From NCBI GenBank assembly GCA_963838795.1, contig CAWISL010000007.1, forward strand, positions 62,001-126,000: a stretch of 64,000 bases of DNA. Reading direction: 5' to 3'. Both the position numbers and the translations under genes were made by a program. Position 1 is the first letter of the stretch, and each line of letters opens with the position of its first letter. Origin of the DNA: JAIBJN01 sp963838795 (GTDB taxonomy: Bacteria; Actinomycetota; Thermoleophilia; Gaiellales; Gaiellaceae). The notes beneath the pieces were generated by a model, which had not been told where the DNA came from, searched no databases, and saw only the letters and a list, made by a program, of their open reading frames with translations. Below, in pieces: positions 38,284 to 47,065 of this stretch.

Positions 38284-39683
38284 ACGTCGAGCTTCTCCCG
38301 GAGCCGCTCGTTGACCGCGCGCGCGTCCGCCTTCCCCTGCGTCTCCTTCATCACCTGCCCGACGAAGAAGCCGAGCAGGCCCTCCTTGCCGCCCCGGTAG
38401 GCCTCCACCTGACCGGGGTTCGCGGCGAGGATCGCGTCGATCAGCGGATCCAGCGTCTCGACGTCCGAGACCGTTGTCTCCTCGAGATAGGCGTCGGCGC
38501 TGAAATCCGGACCGCCGCTCGCCGCCAGCGCGTCGAGGAACGCCTGGCGCGGGATCGTCTCCCGGGCGGCGACGAGCTTTCCGAGCTCCGCGCCGTCGAC
38601 GCGGGCCGGGTCGACGCCTGCCGCGGCCAGCTGGTTCATGAGCACGTTCGCGACCGCGCGGCGGTCGTCTCCGGGCACCCGCGCGTAGAGCTCGTCGCGG
38701 CCGCTCGTGACGAGGCCGTACGCCAGATCGAAGTCGACCTCGTGCTCGAGCCGCCGGATCCGCGCGCCGGGCAGCTCGCCGATCTCCGCGCGTGCGCGCT
38801 CGACCAGCTCCTCCGGCGGCTCGACGGCGACGAGGTCCGGCTCCGGAAAGTAGCGGTAGTCGTGCGCCTCCTCCTTGGAGCGGAGCGGGGCGATCGTTCC
38901 CGCCTGCGGATCGAAATGGAGCGTCTGCTGCACGACCTCCTCCCCGGCCTCGTACAGCGCGACCTGGCGCTCGACCTCCGCCGCAATCCCGTCGGCGACG
39001 AACTTGAAGGAGTTCATGTTCTTGAGCTCGGTCTTCGTGCGGTATCCCTCCTCGCCGGCCTCCCGCACCGAGACGTTGGCGTCGCAGCGGAGCGAGCCCC
39101 TCTCCATCTCGGCGTCCGAGATGCCGAGCTCGACGACCGTCTGGCGCAGGAGCTGCAGGAAGCGCCGCGCCTCGTCGCCGGAGCGCACGTCCGGCTTGGC
39201 GACGATCTCGACGAGCGGCGTTCCCCCGCGGTTGAAGTCCACGAGCGAGTAGTCGGCGCCCTGGATCCTGCCGGCCTGGCCGCCGACATGAACGGTCTTC
39301 GCCGCGTCCTCCTCGAGGTGAGCCCGCACGATGCCGATCTCGCGGTCGCCGTCCGGCCCCGGCACCACGAAGCGACCCTCCGCGGCGAGCGGGACGTCGT
39401 ACTGGGAGATCTGGTAGCCCTTGGGCAGGTCGGGGTAGAAGTAGTTCTTGCGGTGGAAGAGCGAGCGCTCGGCGATCTCGCAGTCGAGCGCCAGGCCGAG
39501 CTTGACCGCCCACTCGATCGCCGTCCGGTTCGGCACCGGGAGCGTCCCCGGGTGGGCAAGGCAGACCGGGCACGTGCGCGTGTTGGGCTCCTCGCCCCAG
39601 ACGTTCTCGCAGCGGCAGAACATCTTCGTCCGCGTCTTCAGCTGGACGTGGATCTCGAGGCCGATGACCGCTTCCCAGCTCAG
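38280..39683 (-). CDS. gatB: aspartyl/glutamyl-tRNA(Asn/Gln) amidotransferase subunit B
   Basis: Converts Glu-tRNA-Gln or Asp-tRNA-Asn to the amide using ammonia from GatA. About 467 residues: the family opening SWEAVIGLEIHVQL, zinc-ligand cysteines (CRCENVW and TCPVCLAHPG), the kinase-like domain with NFYP-type NYFYPDLPKGYQISQY, and a C-terminal YqeY-like tail with DPLIDAILAANPGQV. The only start consistent with the family is the CTG at 39683, overlapping the gatA stop (CTGA). No ATG, GTG or TTG is nearby. It belongs to the gatC-gatA-gatB transcript. Confidence 0.95.
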   Translation of the reverse strand: MSWEAVIGLEIHVQLKTRTKMFCRCENVWGEEPNTRTCPVCLAHPGTLPVPNRTAIEWAVKLGLALDCEIAERSLFHRKNYFYPDLPKGYQISQYDVPLAAEGRFVVPGPDGDREIGIVRAHLEEDAAKTVHVGGQAGRIQGADYSLVDFNRGGTPLVEIVAKPDVRSGDEARRFLQLLRQTVVELGISDAEMERGSLRCDANVSVREAGEEGYRTKTELKNMNSFKFVADGIAAEVERQVALYEAGEEVVQQTLHFDPQAGTIAPLRSKEEAHDYRYFPEPDLVAVEPPEELVERARAEIGELPGARIRRLEHEVDFDLAYGLVTSGRDELYARVPGDDRRAVANVLMNQLAAAGVDPARVDGAELGKLVAARETIPRQAFLDALAASGGPDFSADAYLEETTVSDVETLDPLIDAILAANPGQVEAYRGGKEGLLGFFVGQVMKETQGKADARAVNERLREKLDV

Positions 39684-41092
39684 CGGAGGCGCTCCGGGAC
39701 GTAGTCGAAGCCGAGCGCCTGCTCGAGCGCGTGTCCGACGCGGAAGAGCGTGTTCTCCGAAAACTGGGGGCCGATCAGCTGCAGGCCGACCGGCAGGCCC
39801 TCGGAGAGCCCGCACGGGATCGAGAGGCCGGGCAGTCCGGCCATGTTCGACGGGATCGTGAGCAGATCGGACAGGTACATGGCGAGTGGGTTCTCGGCCT
39901 TCTCACCGATGCGAAATGCGACCGTTGGCGAGGTCGGGCTGACGAGCACGTCGAAGCGCTCGAAAGCGGCCGCGTGCTCCTGGGCGATCACCGTCCGCAC
40001 CTTCTGGGCCTGGCCGTAGTAGGCCTCGTAGTACCCGGCCGACAGCGCGTAGGTGCCAAGGAGGATGCGGCGCTTCGGCTCGGCGCCGAACCCCTCCCAG
40101 CGCGTCCGGGAATAGAGCGCCGTAAGGTCGCCGTCCGCCTCCGCCCGATAGCCGTAGCGGACGCCGTCGTAGCGCGCGAGGTTCGAGCTCGCCTCGGCCG
40201 GCGCGACGAGGTAGTAGCAGGCGAGGCCATAGTCGACCGACCTCGGCAGGCTCGTCTCCTCGACCACGGCGCCGAGCTCACCGGCGAAGTCGATGGCGGC
40301 CTTTACCCGCTCGCTCACGCCCGGGTCGATGCCTTCTGCCTCGTTCATCTCCTTCGGGACGCCGATGCGGACGCCCTTCAGCTCGTGCCCCTCCGGGATC
40401 GCGACTGGCTCCGGCAGCTCGACGGTCGTCGAGTCGCACGGATCCTTTCCTGCGATCAACCCGTAGAGGCGGGCGTTGTCCCGGACGGTCTTCGTCAGCG
40501 GGCCGACCTGGTCGAGGCTGGACGCGAAGGCGACGATGCCGTAGCGGGAGACGGTCCCATAGGTGGGGCGCAGCCCGACCACGCCGCAGAGGGAGGCCGG
40601 CTGTTTGACCGAGCCGCCCGTGTCGGTGCCGAGCGCCCACGGCGCGAGCCCGCCGGCGACGGCAGCCGCCGAGCCGCCGGACGAGCCGCCGGGCACGCGC
40701 TCCGGATCCCAGGGGTTCCTCGTCGGCCCGAAGGCCGAGTTCTCGGTGGACGAGCCCATAGCGAACTCGTCCAGGTTGGTCTTGCCAAGGATGGGCAGGC
40801 CCGCCGCCTTGCAGCGGGCCGCGACCGTCGAGTCGAAGACCGGCGTATAGCCGACCAGGATCTTGGAGCCGGCGGTCGTCGGGATGCCCTTGGTCGTGAT
40901 CACGTCCTTGTGGGCGATCGGGACGCCATCGCCGTGCTCACCGGCGACGTGGAGGTATGCGTGCAGCTCGGGGTCGCGGGCCTCGATCGCATCGAGGTAC
41001 GCGCCCGAGAGCTCCTCGCCGGAGACCTCACCCTGCTCGAGCAGCCGCGCGGCCTCCTCGGCGGTGAGCCTGAGGGTGTCGATCACAGCCAC
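39680..41092 (-). CDS. gatA: glutamyl-tRNA(Gln) amidotransferase subunit A
   Basis: Amidase that releases ammonia from glutamine for GatB. About 470 residues with the Ser-cisSer-Lys triad: Lys in AHKDVITTKG, then GGSSGGSAAAVAGG and GTDTGGSVKQPAS for the two serines. The GTG at 41092 has GAGG five bases upstream and gives the family start (AVIDTLRLTAEEA). A downstream GTG at 41086 is nearly equivalent. Its stop overlaps the CTG start of gatB, so translation is coupled. Confidence 0.95.
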   Translation of the reverse strand: MAVIDTLRLTAEEAARLLEQGEVSGEELSGAYLDAIEARDPELHAYLHVAGEHGDGVPIAHKDVITTKGIPTTAGSKILVGYTPVFDSTVAARCKAAGLPILGKTNLDEFAMGSSTENSAFGPTRNPWDPERVPGGSSGGSAAAVAGGLAPWALGTDTGGSVKQPASLCGVVGLRPTYGTVSRYGIVAFASSLDQVGPLTKTVRDNARLYGLIAGKDPCDSTTVELPEPVAIPEGHELKGVRIGVPKEMNEAEGIDPGVSERVKAAIDFAGELGAVVEETSLPRSVDYGLACYYLVAPAEASSNLARYDGVRYGYRAEADGDLTALYSRTRWEGFGAEPKRRILLGTYALSAGYYEAYYGQAQKVRTVIAQEHAAAFERFDVLVSPTSPTVAFRIGEKAENPLAMYLSDLLTIPSNMAGLPGLSIPCGLSEGLPVGLQLIGPQFSENTLFRVGHALEQALGFDYVPERLR

Positions 41093-41219
41093 GTCCGCCT
41101 CGGACGTCTGAGGGGCCACCCCGTGCCTCCACCCGCTATGAGCGTAACGAGGAAAAACGCGCGCGTGGAGCGCGAATCGTGGCGAAAGCGTGTCGGGGCA
41201 CGACGAGTAGACAAGCGCC

Positions 41220-41507
41220 TCACCCGCCCACCGCGGGGACTCGAAAGCTGCCGTCGACCGGGTCTGGGGCATTGGCAAGCGCTTCGTCGCGAGGGAGAGA
41301 TGGGCGCGGTGCGTCTTCCGCCCACTCGTTCACGAGCTCGAGAGGATGCGTCATCGGCTCCACGTCGGCCAGATCCAGCTCCGACACCTTGCCGACCGCC
41401 TCGAGGATCGCGCCGAGCTGGTCGCGCACCGAGTCGACCTCGCCCTCGGGAATCTCGAGGCGCGCGAGCGCCGCCACGTGCAGCACGTCCTCCCTCGTGA
41501 TCGCCAT
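41220..41507 (-). CDS. gatC: glutamyl-tRNA(Gln) amidotransferase subunit C
   Basis: Small 95-residue scaffold that clamps GatA and GatB. Opening ITREDVLHVAALARLEIPEGEV, then LGAILEAVGKVSELDLADVEPM and the LRxDE-type tail (RPSLPRDEALANAPD) are all diagnostic. A 127-base gap separates it from gatA, longer than usual. I see no gene in that gap. It lies just downstream of a cold-shock gene and its terminator, which therefore do not read into it directly. Confidence 0.93.
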   Translation of the reverse strand: MAITREDVLHVAALARLEIPEGEVDSVRDQLGAILEAVGKVSELDLADVEPMTHPLELVNEWAEDAPRPSLPRDEALANAPDPVDGSFRVPAVGG

Positions 41508-41545
41508 CGCGCCTCCAGTCTAGAAGCACCTCTGAGCTCCAAAAT

Positions 41546-41573
41546 GCGACGGGCCCCTTCCGGGGCCCGTCGC
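41546..41573 (-). terminator. intrinsic terminator after cold-shock gene
   Basis: A 12-base-pair stem (GCGACGGGCCCC) with a four-base loop and, on the minus strand, ATTTT after the stem. It lies 21 bases beyond the cold-shock stop and before gatC. Confidence 0.85.
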
Positions 41574-41593
41574 GGCAATCGAACCTTCGCTGG

Positions 41594-41794
41594 CTAGAGC
41601 AGCGTAACGTTCTTTGCCTGCAGGCCCTTGTCGCCCTGTTCGACGTCGAACTGGACGCGCTGGCCTTCAGTCAGGGAGCGGTATCCGTCCATCTCGATCG
41701 CGCTGTGGTGCACGAAGACGTCGTCTCCCCCCTCGCGCTCGATGAACCCGTACCCCTTCTCGTTCGAGAACCACTTCACGGTGCCCTCAGCCAA
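41594..41794 (-). CDS. cspA: cold-shock protein (CspA family)
   Basis: RNA-binding five-stranded barrel of 66 residues that keeps mRNA unfolded. RNP1 KGYGFIERE and RNP2 VFVHHSAI are intact, with the closing GLQAKNVTLL. The TTG at 41794 is the right start, because GGAGGG precedes it by nine bases and the protein then begins LAEGTVKWFSNEKGYG. It is monocistronic with its own terminator. The leader may be thermo-responsive as in other csp genes, but no such structure is evident to me. Confidence 0.95.
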   Translation of the reverse strand: MAEGTVKWFSNEKGYGFIEREGGDDVFVHHSAIEMDGYRSLTEGQRVQFDVEQGDKGLQAKNVTLL

Positions 41795-41890
41795 CGGAAC
41801 TGTCCCTCCTTCGACACACAAACGACGGCCCGGCTGCGAGCCGTCGCGTCCGGCCAATGCCGCTCGGATCGCGGCGCGCGCAGCGTAACC

Positions 41891-42748
41891 TCAGCCGCTC
41901 GGGAAGGCAAGCCGCCCGGACTGGTACTGGGCCGCACGCACCGTGTTCCGAAGCAGGCTCGCGATCGTCATCGGCCCGACGCCGCCGGGAACCGGAGTCA
42001 GATGCCCTGCCACCTCGCGCACGTCCTCGGCGACGTCCCCGACAACCCTGCCCTCGGCACGATTGATCCCGACGTCGACCACGACGGCGCCCGGCTTCAC
42101 CATCTCGCGGGTGACCATCCCCGCGCGCCCGACCGCCGCGACGACCACATCTCCCTCTCGCACCACGCCCGGCAGGTCGCGGGTGCGGCTGTGGCACATG
42201 GTCACGGTTGCATGCTCGGCGAGCAGGAGGAGCGCCATCGGCTTGCCGACGATGTTCGAGCGGCCGACAACCACCGCCCGGGCGCCCTCCAGCGGGATCT
42301 CGTACGCGCGCAGGATCTCCATGATCCCGGCCGGGGTCGCCGCGACGAACGTCGGCTCTCCCTGGAGCAGGTGACCGGCGCTCACCGGATGGAAGCCGTC
42401 CACGTCCTTGACCGGAGCGATGGCGCGAATGACGCGTCCCTCGTCCATGTGCGCCGGCAGCGGCAGCTGAACCAAGATGCCAGTGACCCCTTCGTCGGCG
42501 TTCAGAGCGGCCACCAGCCCGAGGAGCTCGTCCTCCGTCGTCTCCGCTGAGAGCTCGTGGTGGATCGGTTCGATCCCGACCTCCTCGCACGCCTCTTGCT
42601 TGCGGCGAACGTAGAGGGCCGAAGCCTGGTCCTCGCCCACCAGCACAGTGGCGAGACCGACCTGACGGTCGAGCTCTCCGACTTCGCGCGCGACCTCCCC
42701 GCGGACTCGCACGGCGAGAGCCTTCCCGTCCATGAGCGTGACAGCCAC
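41891..42748 (-). CDS. folD: bifunctional methylenetetrahydrofolate dehydrogenase / cyclohydrolase
   Basis: Interconverts methylene-, methenyl- and formyl-tetrahydrofolate for purine and formyl-Met-tRNA supply. About 285 residues: catalytic Lys region YVRRKQEACEEVG, PVKDVDGFHPVS, the NADP motif VVVGRSNIVGKPMALLLL and the ending PVPGGVGPMTIASLL. The GTG at 42748 is chosen because TACGCT lies eight bases before it (leaderless). The ATG at 42733 is the alternative. It stands alone between the cold-shock gene and the divergent methyltransferase. Confidence 0.94.
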   Translation of the reverse strand: MAVTLMDGKALAVRVRGEVAREVGELDRQVGLATVLVGEDQASALYVRRKQEACEEVGIEPIHHELSAETTEDELLGLVAALNADEGVTGILVQLPLPAHMDEGRVIRAIAPVKDVDGFHPVSAGHLLQGEPTFVAATPAGIMEILRAYEIPLEGARAVVVGRSNIVGKPMALLLLAEHATVTMCHSRTRDLPGVVREGDVVVAAVGRAGMVTREMVKPGAVVVDVGINRAEGRVVGDVAEDVREVAGHLTPVPGGVGPMTIASLLRNTVRAAQYQSGRLAFPSG

Positions 42749-42787
42749 GGCCGGGGAGCGTAACCGACCGGCGTGCATCATCCAGCG

Positions 42788-43261
42788 ATGAGCGTCTGGC
42801 GCCATCTCGGAGCAATCGGGCTGCTCCCCGTCGTCGTCACCCTCCTCGTCCCCGGCGTCATCGCCTGGCGCGGCGAAGCGACCCTGGCCGCCTGGGCCCT
42901 GGCCGGGCCTGGGCTCGCGCTGATCGTGCTCGGGCTCGCGCTCGTCGCCTGGACCGTCGGGCTCTTCGCCGCGGTGGGACACGGAACGCTCGCGCCCTGG
43001 GACCCGACTTCGCGACTGGTCGCGCGGGGCCCCTATCGGTACGTGCGCAACCCGATGATCGGCGGGGTTCTCCTCATCCTCCTCGGCGAGGCCGCCGTGC
43101 TCGGATCCGTCCCGTTGCTGCTCTGGTTTGCCAGCGTCCTGGCCGTCAACGCCGTCTACATCCCGCTCGTCGAGGAGCCGGCCTTGCGCCGCCGGTTCGG
43201 CGAGGAGTATGAGGACTATCGGGCCGACGTCCCACGCTGGGTGCCTCGGGTTCTAAGCTGA
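42788..43261 (+). CDS. isoprenylcysteine carboxyl methyltransferase-family membrane protein
   Basis: About 157 residues with four to five hydrophobic segments and the C-terminal SAM-binding pattern of the ICMT/PEMT group: RGPYRYVRNPMIGGVL (Pro-Tyr, Arg-Asn-Pro) and EEPALRRRFGEEYEDYRADVPRW. Bacterial members methylate diverse lipids or small molecules at the membrane, and the true substrate is unknown. The ATG at 42788 gives the usual start. It is followed five bases later by the HMG-CoA-reductase-like gene, though that gene also has its own promoter. Confidence 0.85.
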   Translation: MSVWRHLGAIGLLPVVVTLLVPGVIAWRGEATLAAWALAGPGLALIVLGLALVAWTVGLFAAVGHGTLAPWDPTSRLVARGPYRYVRNPMIGGVLLILLGEAAVLGSVPLLLWFASVLAVNAVYIPLVEEPALRRRFGEEYEDYRADVPRWVPRVLS

Positions 43262-43265
43262 CGCC

Positions 43266-44489
43266 GTGGAGCTCCGGCGCTGGCCTCGCAAGAACGACCC
43301 CGACTCGATCCGCGCGCGTCAGGAGGAGCTCGCGCCGCGTCTCGACGGCGAGGGCGAGGTGTTCGCGCACGACCTCGCGCCGTTCGCGAGCGCGACCGAG
43401 GCGCTGACCGGGGTCGCTCTCGTCCCGGTCGCGGTGGTCGGCCCGATCGACGTCGAGCTCGGCGACTACGCCCTCGAGGAGCCCGACGGCCGCCTCGTCG
43501 AGCGAGGTCGCGCAACGGAAGGCGTGTACGTCCCCCTCGCCAACACCGAGGGTGGGCTCTCGATCTCGCTCTATCGCGGCGCCCGTGCGGTCGGGGAGTC
43601 GGGAGGCTTCAGCACGTACGTGCTCAGAGACCGGATCACCCGAGCGTCGGCCTTCCTGTTCGAGGACGTCGCGCAGGCGGTTGCCTTCTCCGGCTGGGTC
43701 GAGTCGCAGTTGGAGCCGATGCAGGCGTGGCTGGCGTCGGAGCCGGTAGCCAACCTCTCCAGGCACGCGAGGCTCAGAGAGATCGAGACGCACGTGGTCG
43801 GCCCCATGTGCCACGTCATGTACGCCTACACGACCGGCGACGCGTGCGGGATGAACATGATCACCCGCAACTCCTACGCGTTGAACCAGGGCTTCGTGCT
43901 CGAGCGCACGCCGATCCGACCGACGCGGTCGATGCTCGAGGGAAACATGGGCGGGGACAAGAAGCCGTCGGCGCGCTACTTCGAGCGGGGCGGCCACGGC
44001 AAGACGGTCGTCGCCGAGGCGACGCTGACGGAGGAGGCGGTTCGCCGCGTCCTCAAGACCTCGCTCGACGACCTGGCGGAGCTGGCCTTCGTTGGCACGC
44101 ACGGCGCGGTCGCCTCCGGGATGCAGTCCGTCGCCTTCACGCCCGCGACCGCGATCGCCGCACTGTTCACGGCCACCGGCCAGGACATCGGCATGGTCGG
44201 GACAAGCTCGATGGCGCACGGAACGGCGCTTCGCACCGCGGCCGGCCTGCACGTCTCCATGCGCCTCGCCAGCCTGGAGGTCGCCACCGTGGGCGGCGGC
44301 ACCAGCCTCCCCTACGCACGCTCCTGGCTCCGGCTCATGGGCTGCGACGGCCCGGGCAAGGTCTACCGCCTGGCGCAGATCGTGACGGCGGCCACGCTTT
44401 CGCTCGAGATCTCCGCCTCGGCGGCGATGGCGACCGCAGGCTCGGAGAACTTCTACCGCGCCCACTTCGAGCGCGGCGGCCTGCGGTAA
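43266..44489 (+). CDS. HMG-CoA reductase-like protein
   Basis: About 407 residues with the reductase core: VPLANTEGGLSISL (catalytic E95), DACGMNMITRNS (194-203), GDKKPSARY (K232/K233) and TATGQDIGMVG (D307), SLEVATVGGGTSLPY (NADPH side), and a candidate catalytic histidine (H400, YRAHFERGG) near the C-terminus. All four catalytic positions are thus arguably present, yet several standard blocks are altered, such as the opening ENVIG which reads TGVALVP. It may reduce HMG-CoA to mevalonate or a related acyl-CoA. The GTG is leaderless: TAAGCT lies six bases upstream, inside the previous gene. Confidence 0.82.
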   Translation: MELRRWPRKNDPDSIRARQEELAPRLDGEGEVFAHDLAPFASATEALTGVALVPVAVVGPIDVELGDYALEEPDGRLVERGRATEGVYVPLANTEGGLSISLYRGARAVGESGGFSTYVLRDRITRASAFLFEDVAQAVAFSGWVESQLEPMQAWLASEPVANLSRHARLREIETHVVGPMCHVMYAYTTGDACGMNMITRNSYALNQGFVLERTPIRPTRSMLEGNMGGDKKPSARYFERGGHGKTVVAEATLTEEAVRRVLKTSLDDLAELAFVGTHGAVASGMQSVAFTPATAIAALFTATGQDIGMVGTSSMAHGTALRTAAGLHVSMRLASLEVATVGGGTSLPYARSWLRLMGCDGPGKVYRLAQIVTAATLSLEISASAAMATAGSENFYRAHFERGGLR

Positions 44490-44496
44490 TCCACGA

Positions 44497-44974
44497 GTGA
44501 GGATCCCGCCGCACCACGACCCGGCGTGCTGGGGGTGCGGCGACAACCCTCGGGGCCTGCATCTGCCGCAGCCCACCGAAGAGGGAATCGAGCGCTACGA
44601 GGCTGTCGTCACGTTCGGCGACCACCACCAGGCCGCGCCGGGGATCGTCCACGGCGGCCTGGTGGCCGCCGCGCTGGACGAGGCCTCCGGCCTCCTTGCC
44701 ACGTGGCACCGGTTTCCCGGCGGTGACGGCCCGAATGTTCGTCCGCTATCGACGACCGGTCCTCATCAACCACGAGCTCGAGCTCGCCGCGTGGGTAACG
44801 GACAGCCGAGGCCGCCGGATCCACATCGACGCCGAGCTCCGAGACGGCGCCGAGGTCGTGGCCGAGTCCCGCGGCGCGTTCCTCCACGTCCCGCTGGACC
44901 ACTTCCTCGCGTCCCCGGAAGGCCGCGCCGCCGGCGAGGCCTGGCGCGAGCGACTTACCGAGAACGAGGGCTGA
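44497..44974 (+). CDS. PaaI/hotdog-fold thioesterase (frameshifted near 44714)
   Basis: Hotdog thioesterase of about 158 residues, hydrolysing acyl-CoA. The first part contains GIVHGGLVAAALDEASGLLA, the diagnostic HGG region with the catalytic Asp/Glu. The second, in a shifted frame, gives MFVRYRRPVLINHEL and EVVAESRGAFLHVPL. They join if one extra T in the TTT at about 44714 is removed. It starts seven bases after the HMG-CoA-reductase-like gene, implying a shared role in acyl-CoA metabolism. The CxxC near the start (CWGCGDN) is typical of a subgroup. Confidence 0.83.
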
Positions 44975-45008
44975 GGAAGATCGAGCCCAGCGCCGAAGTC
45001 TTGTGGGT

Positions 45009-45224
45009 ATGGAGCGCTGCGAGGGCTATTACCGGCTCGAGAATCGCCGTTGCGACCGCGCCGGCTCCCGCGAGGTGACCGCCGGCGAGGGCGAGACCTA
45101 CGTCGTCTGCGCCTACCACGCGCGACAAGGCTGGGCCGCCAGCGTCGCCCGCTGGCACGGCGAGTCCGACGTCCGCGCCGGTGCCCCCGTCGACCTCCGC
45201 CACGGCCTGGACTCGGCCGCGTAG
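45009..45224 (+). CDS. small Cys/His-rich protein, function unknown
   Basis: About 71 residues from the ATG at 45009. Three cysteines and a histidine in the order CEGYYRLENRRC...VVCAYH could form a small zinc site. The rest is charged and amphipathic. I do not recognise a family. It follows the thioesterase by about 35 bases on the same strand. A GTG at 45003 is an alternative start. A following hairpin of seven base pairs near 45239-45263 lacks a U-tract. Confidence 0.62.
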   Translation: MERCEGYYRLENRRCDRAGSREVTAGEGETYVVCAYHARQGWAASVARWHGESDVRAGAPVDLRHGLDSAA

Positions 45225-45417
45225 CCCGCCTCGGATCATCGCCGCCGAAAAGAGAAGCGGCGACGATGGGGACCGCCGCCGCTCCGGGCGAAAACCGGGC
45301 GCGAGAGTGGTTGCCGTCATCCCCGTGCCCGGGAGGAGAGGACCTCGCGGCCAGTATCGGCACGCACAAGCGCGGACTTGAGCGCCCGATCCCTGACCTG
45401 GAAATATGCTGCGGCCG

Positions 45418-46182
45418 ATGTTCTCCTTCGCCGACAAGGTCGTCCTGATCACCGGGACGGCGCGCGGGTGCGGCGCGGTTCTCGCCGAGGCGTTCGCGCA
45501 GGCCGGGGCGACGGTTGTCGGCTGTGATGTGGACGCCGAGGCAGGCACGGCGGCGGCCGAGAGGATCCGCCGCGCCGGGGGCCGGATCGACTTCTCTCCC
45601 GCAGATGTCTCCCGCGAGGAGGACGTGATTGGGCTCGTTGCCGGCACAGTCGAGCGCCATAGCCGCCTGAGCTGCGCGATCAACAACGCCGGCACGGAGA
45701 AGCTCAGCGAGATCGCAGAGGGGACGGAGAGCGCCTTCGACGAGCTGATCGCGACCGATCTCAAGGGCCTTTTCTTCTGCCTCAAGCACGAGATCAACGC
45801 CATGCGAAAGGGCGGCGGCGGCGCGATCCTCAACATGTCGTCCGTGACGAGCAGCATCACCGCCGCACCGGCGAACGGCCTCTACGCGGCCACCAAGGGT
45901 GGAGTCAACGGCCTCACGAAGGCCGCCGCGATCGAAGTCGGCAAGGACAACATCAGCGTCAATGCGCTCGCCTTCGCCGCGATCGACATTCCCGGCAGCA
46001 TGATCTGGCGCTACCTGGACGAGCAGAAGGTGCCGGAGGAGGCACTCCTCCAGGCGTTCCCCGTCGGCCGCATGGGTCGACCCGAAGAACTGATTGCCGC
46101 GGCGATGTACCTCTGCTCCGACGAGGCCCGCTTCTGCACAGGCACAACGCTCGTCCTGGACGGCGGCTTCACGGCTCAGTAA
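45418..46182 (+). CDS. short-chain dehydrogenase/reductase
   Basis: Intact SDR of about 254 residues: TGTARGCG cofactor loop (the normal third Gly-Ile is here Gly-Cys), INNAGTEKL, catalytic MSSVTSS and LYAATKGG (Tyr-x-x-x-Lys), and the C-terminal CTGTTLVLDGGFTAQ. An Asp at the end of the second strand (VGCDVDAEA) suggests NAD use. The substrate is unknown. The start is set by TATGCT seven bases before the ATG at 45418. An upstream ATG at 45406 lies within that box. It is the last chromosomal gene before a tRNA-like fragment. Confidence 0.92.
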   Translation: MFSFADKVVLITGTARGCGAVLAEAFAQAGATVVGCDVDAEAGTAAAERIRRAGGRIDFSPADVSREEDVIGLVAGTVERHSRLSCAINNAGTEKLSEIAEGTESAFDELIATDLKGLFFCLKHEINAMRKGGGGAILNMSSVTSSITAAPANGLYAATKGGVNGLTKAAAIEVGKDNISVNALAFAAIDIPGSMIWRYLDEQKVPEEALLQAFPVGRMGRPEELIAAAMYLCSDEARFCTGTTLVLDGGFTAQ

Positions 46183-46235
46183 CCGAGCCGATTCCGAGCA
46201 CTTCAGCGTAGCTCTCCGGATCAGCTCGGAAGCAA

Positions 46236-46260
46236 AGGCGCGGACCGGATTCGAACCGGT
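46236..46260 (-). tRNA. 3' fragment of a tRNA (T-arm, acceptor strand and discriminator)
   Basis: On the minus strand ACCGG TTCGAAT CCGGT forms a perfect T-arm, followed by CCGCGCC and T. Nothing resembling the rest of a tRNA lies immediately upstream. CCGCGCC would pair perfectly with the 5' GGCGCGG of the truncated tRNA-Cys at 51606, 5.3 kb away, and U73 is typical of tRNA-Cys. I read it as the displaced 3' end of a split tRNA-Cys gene. Confidence 0.5.
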
Positions 46261-46455
46261 GTTTTCCGAGGAAGAGGACGGGGCCTCATTAGGCGGCGAA
46301 CAGTCGGGCGATCCGGAACCCGAACTCCCGGCTGAGCTTCTCCGCATCGTCCTGCGGCTGACGAAGGCGTCGCAGAAGGCGCTTGTGGGAGGTCATCGCC
46401 CAGATCCGGCCGAAGTCGGTCGGCGGCGATAGGAAGCTCTGGGCCGGGCTGCGGG

Positions 46456-46992
46456 TCATGCATCGAGTCGGAGCTCGACCTCGTCCGTCTCTTCGTTGCG
46501 CCCATGGGCGAACCCGCGCCCCTCGCCCACGATACGAAAACCGCACTTCGTCAACACACGAATCGACGCGGCGTTGTCGCTCGCAGCGCGAGCGTAAAGC
46601 GGCCGGCTAGCCTCCACCTGCAAGAACGCTTGTAGAGCACGCGTGGCAAAGCCGCGGCCCCAATCTTCACGACCGATCCAATAGGTGACCTCGCGGTGCC
46701 CCTCCAAGTCGAAGCTCGCAATGTGACCCACGACTCGACCGTCGACCTCGACGACCCTGTTTGTCGTAGAGCCGTCGCTCCTCAGCCGCGCCCACCGTCG
46801 CTCGAAGTTCGTTCGATCATCGGCCTCCGGCGACGTGAACGCGGCCATCCGGATCGCGTCGCGATCCCTCGAGTGCTCGAACAGCACGCCGAGATCACGA
46901 TCTTCGATCTCGCGAAGGACAAGCTGTCCCGAGCCCTCCCGCACGGCCGTTAACGCTAACTGCCGCAAACCCCGGGTGACATTCCCGAACAC
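46456..46992 (-). CDS. GNAT-family N-acetyltransferase, RimJ/RimL-like
   Basis: About 178 residues. Core motifs LVLREIEDRDLGVLFEH, GREDWGRGFATRALQAFL (acetyl-CoA loop) and SDNAASIRVLTKCGFRIVGEG are those of the RimJ/RimL or aminoglycoside-type acetyltransferases. The substrate is unknown. A start further in, at the GTG at 46944 (VREGSGQLVLRE), would fit the family as well. It lies inside the possible element bounded by the tRNA-Cys fragments. Its ABC transporter neighbours are on the same strand upstream. Confidence 0.82.
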   Translation of the reverse strand: MFGNVTRGLRQLALTAVREGSGQLVLREIEDRDLGVLFEHSRDRDAIRMAAFTSPEADDRTNFERRWARLRSDGSTTNRVVEVDGRVVGHIASFDLEGHREVTYWIGREDWGRGFATRALQAFLQVEASRPLYARAASDNAASIRVLTKCGFRIVGEGRGFAHGRNEETDEVELRLDA

Positions 46993-47065
46993 TGGCCCAC
47001 GCGACCGTGCTGTTCCGGGCCCTGTTCGTACGCCCGGTTGAGCCGGCTCCGCAGAGTTTTGAGTT

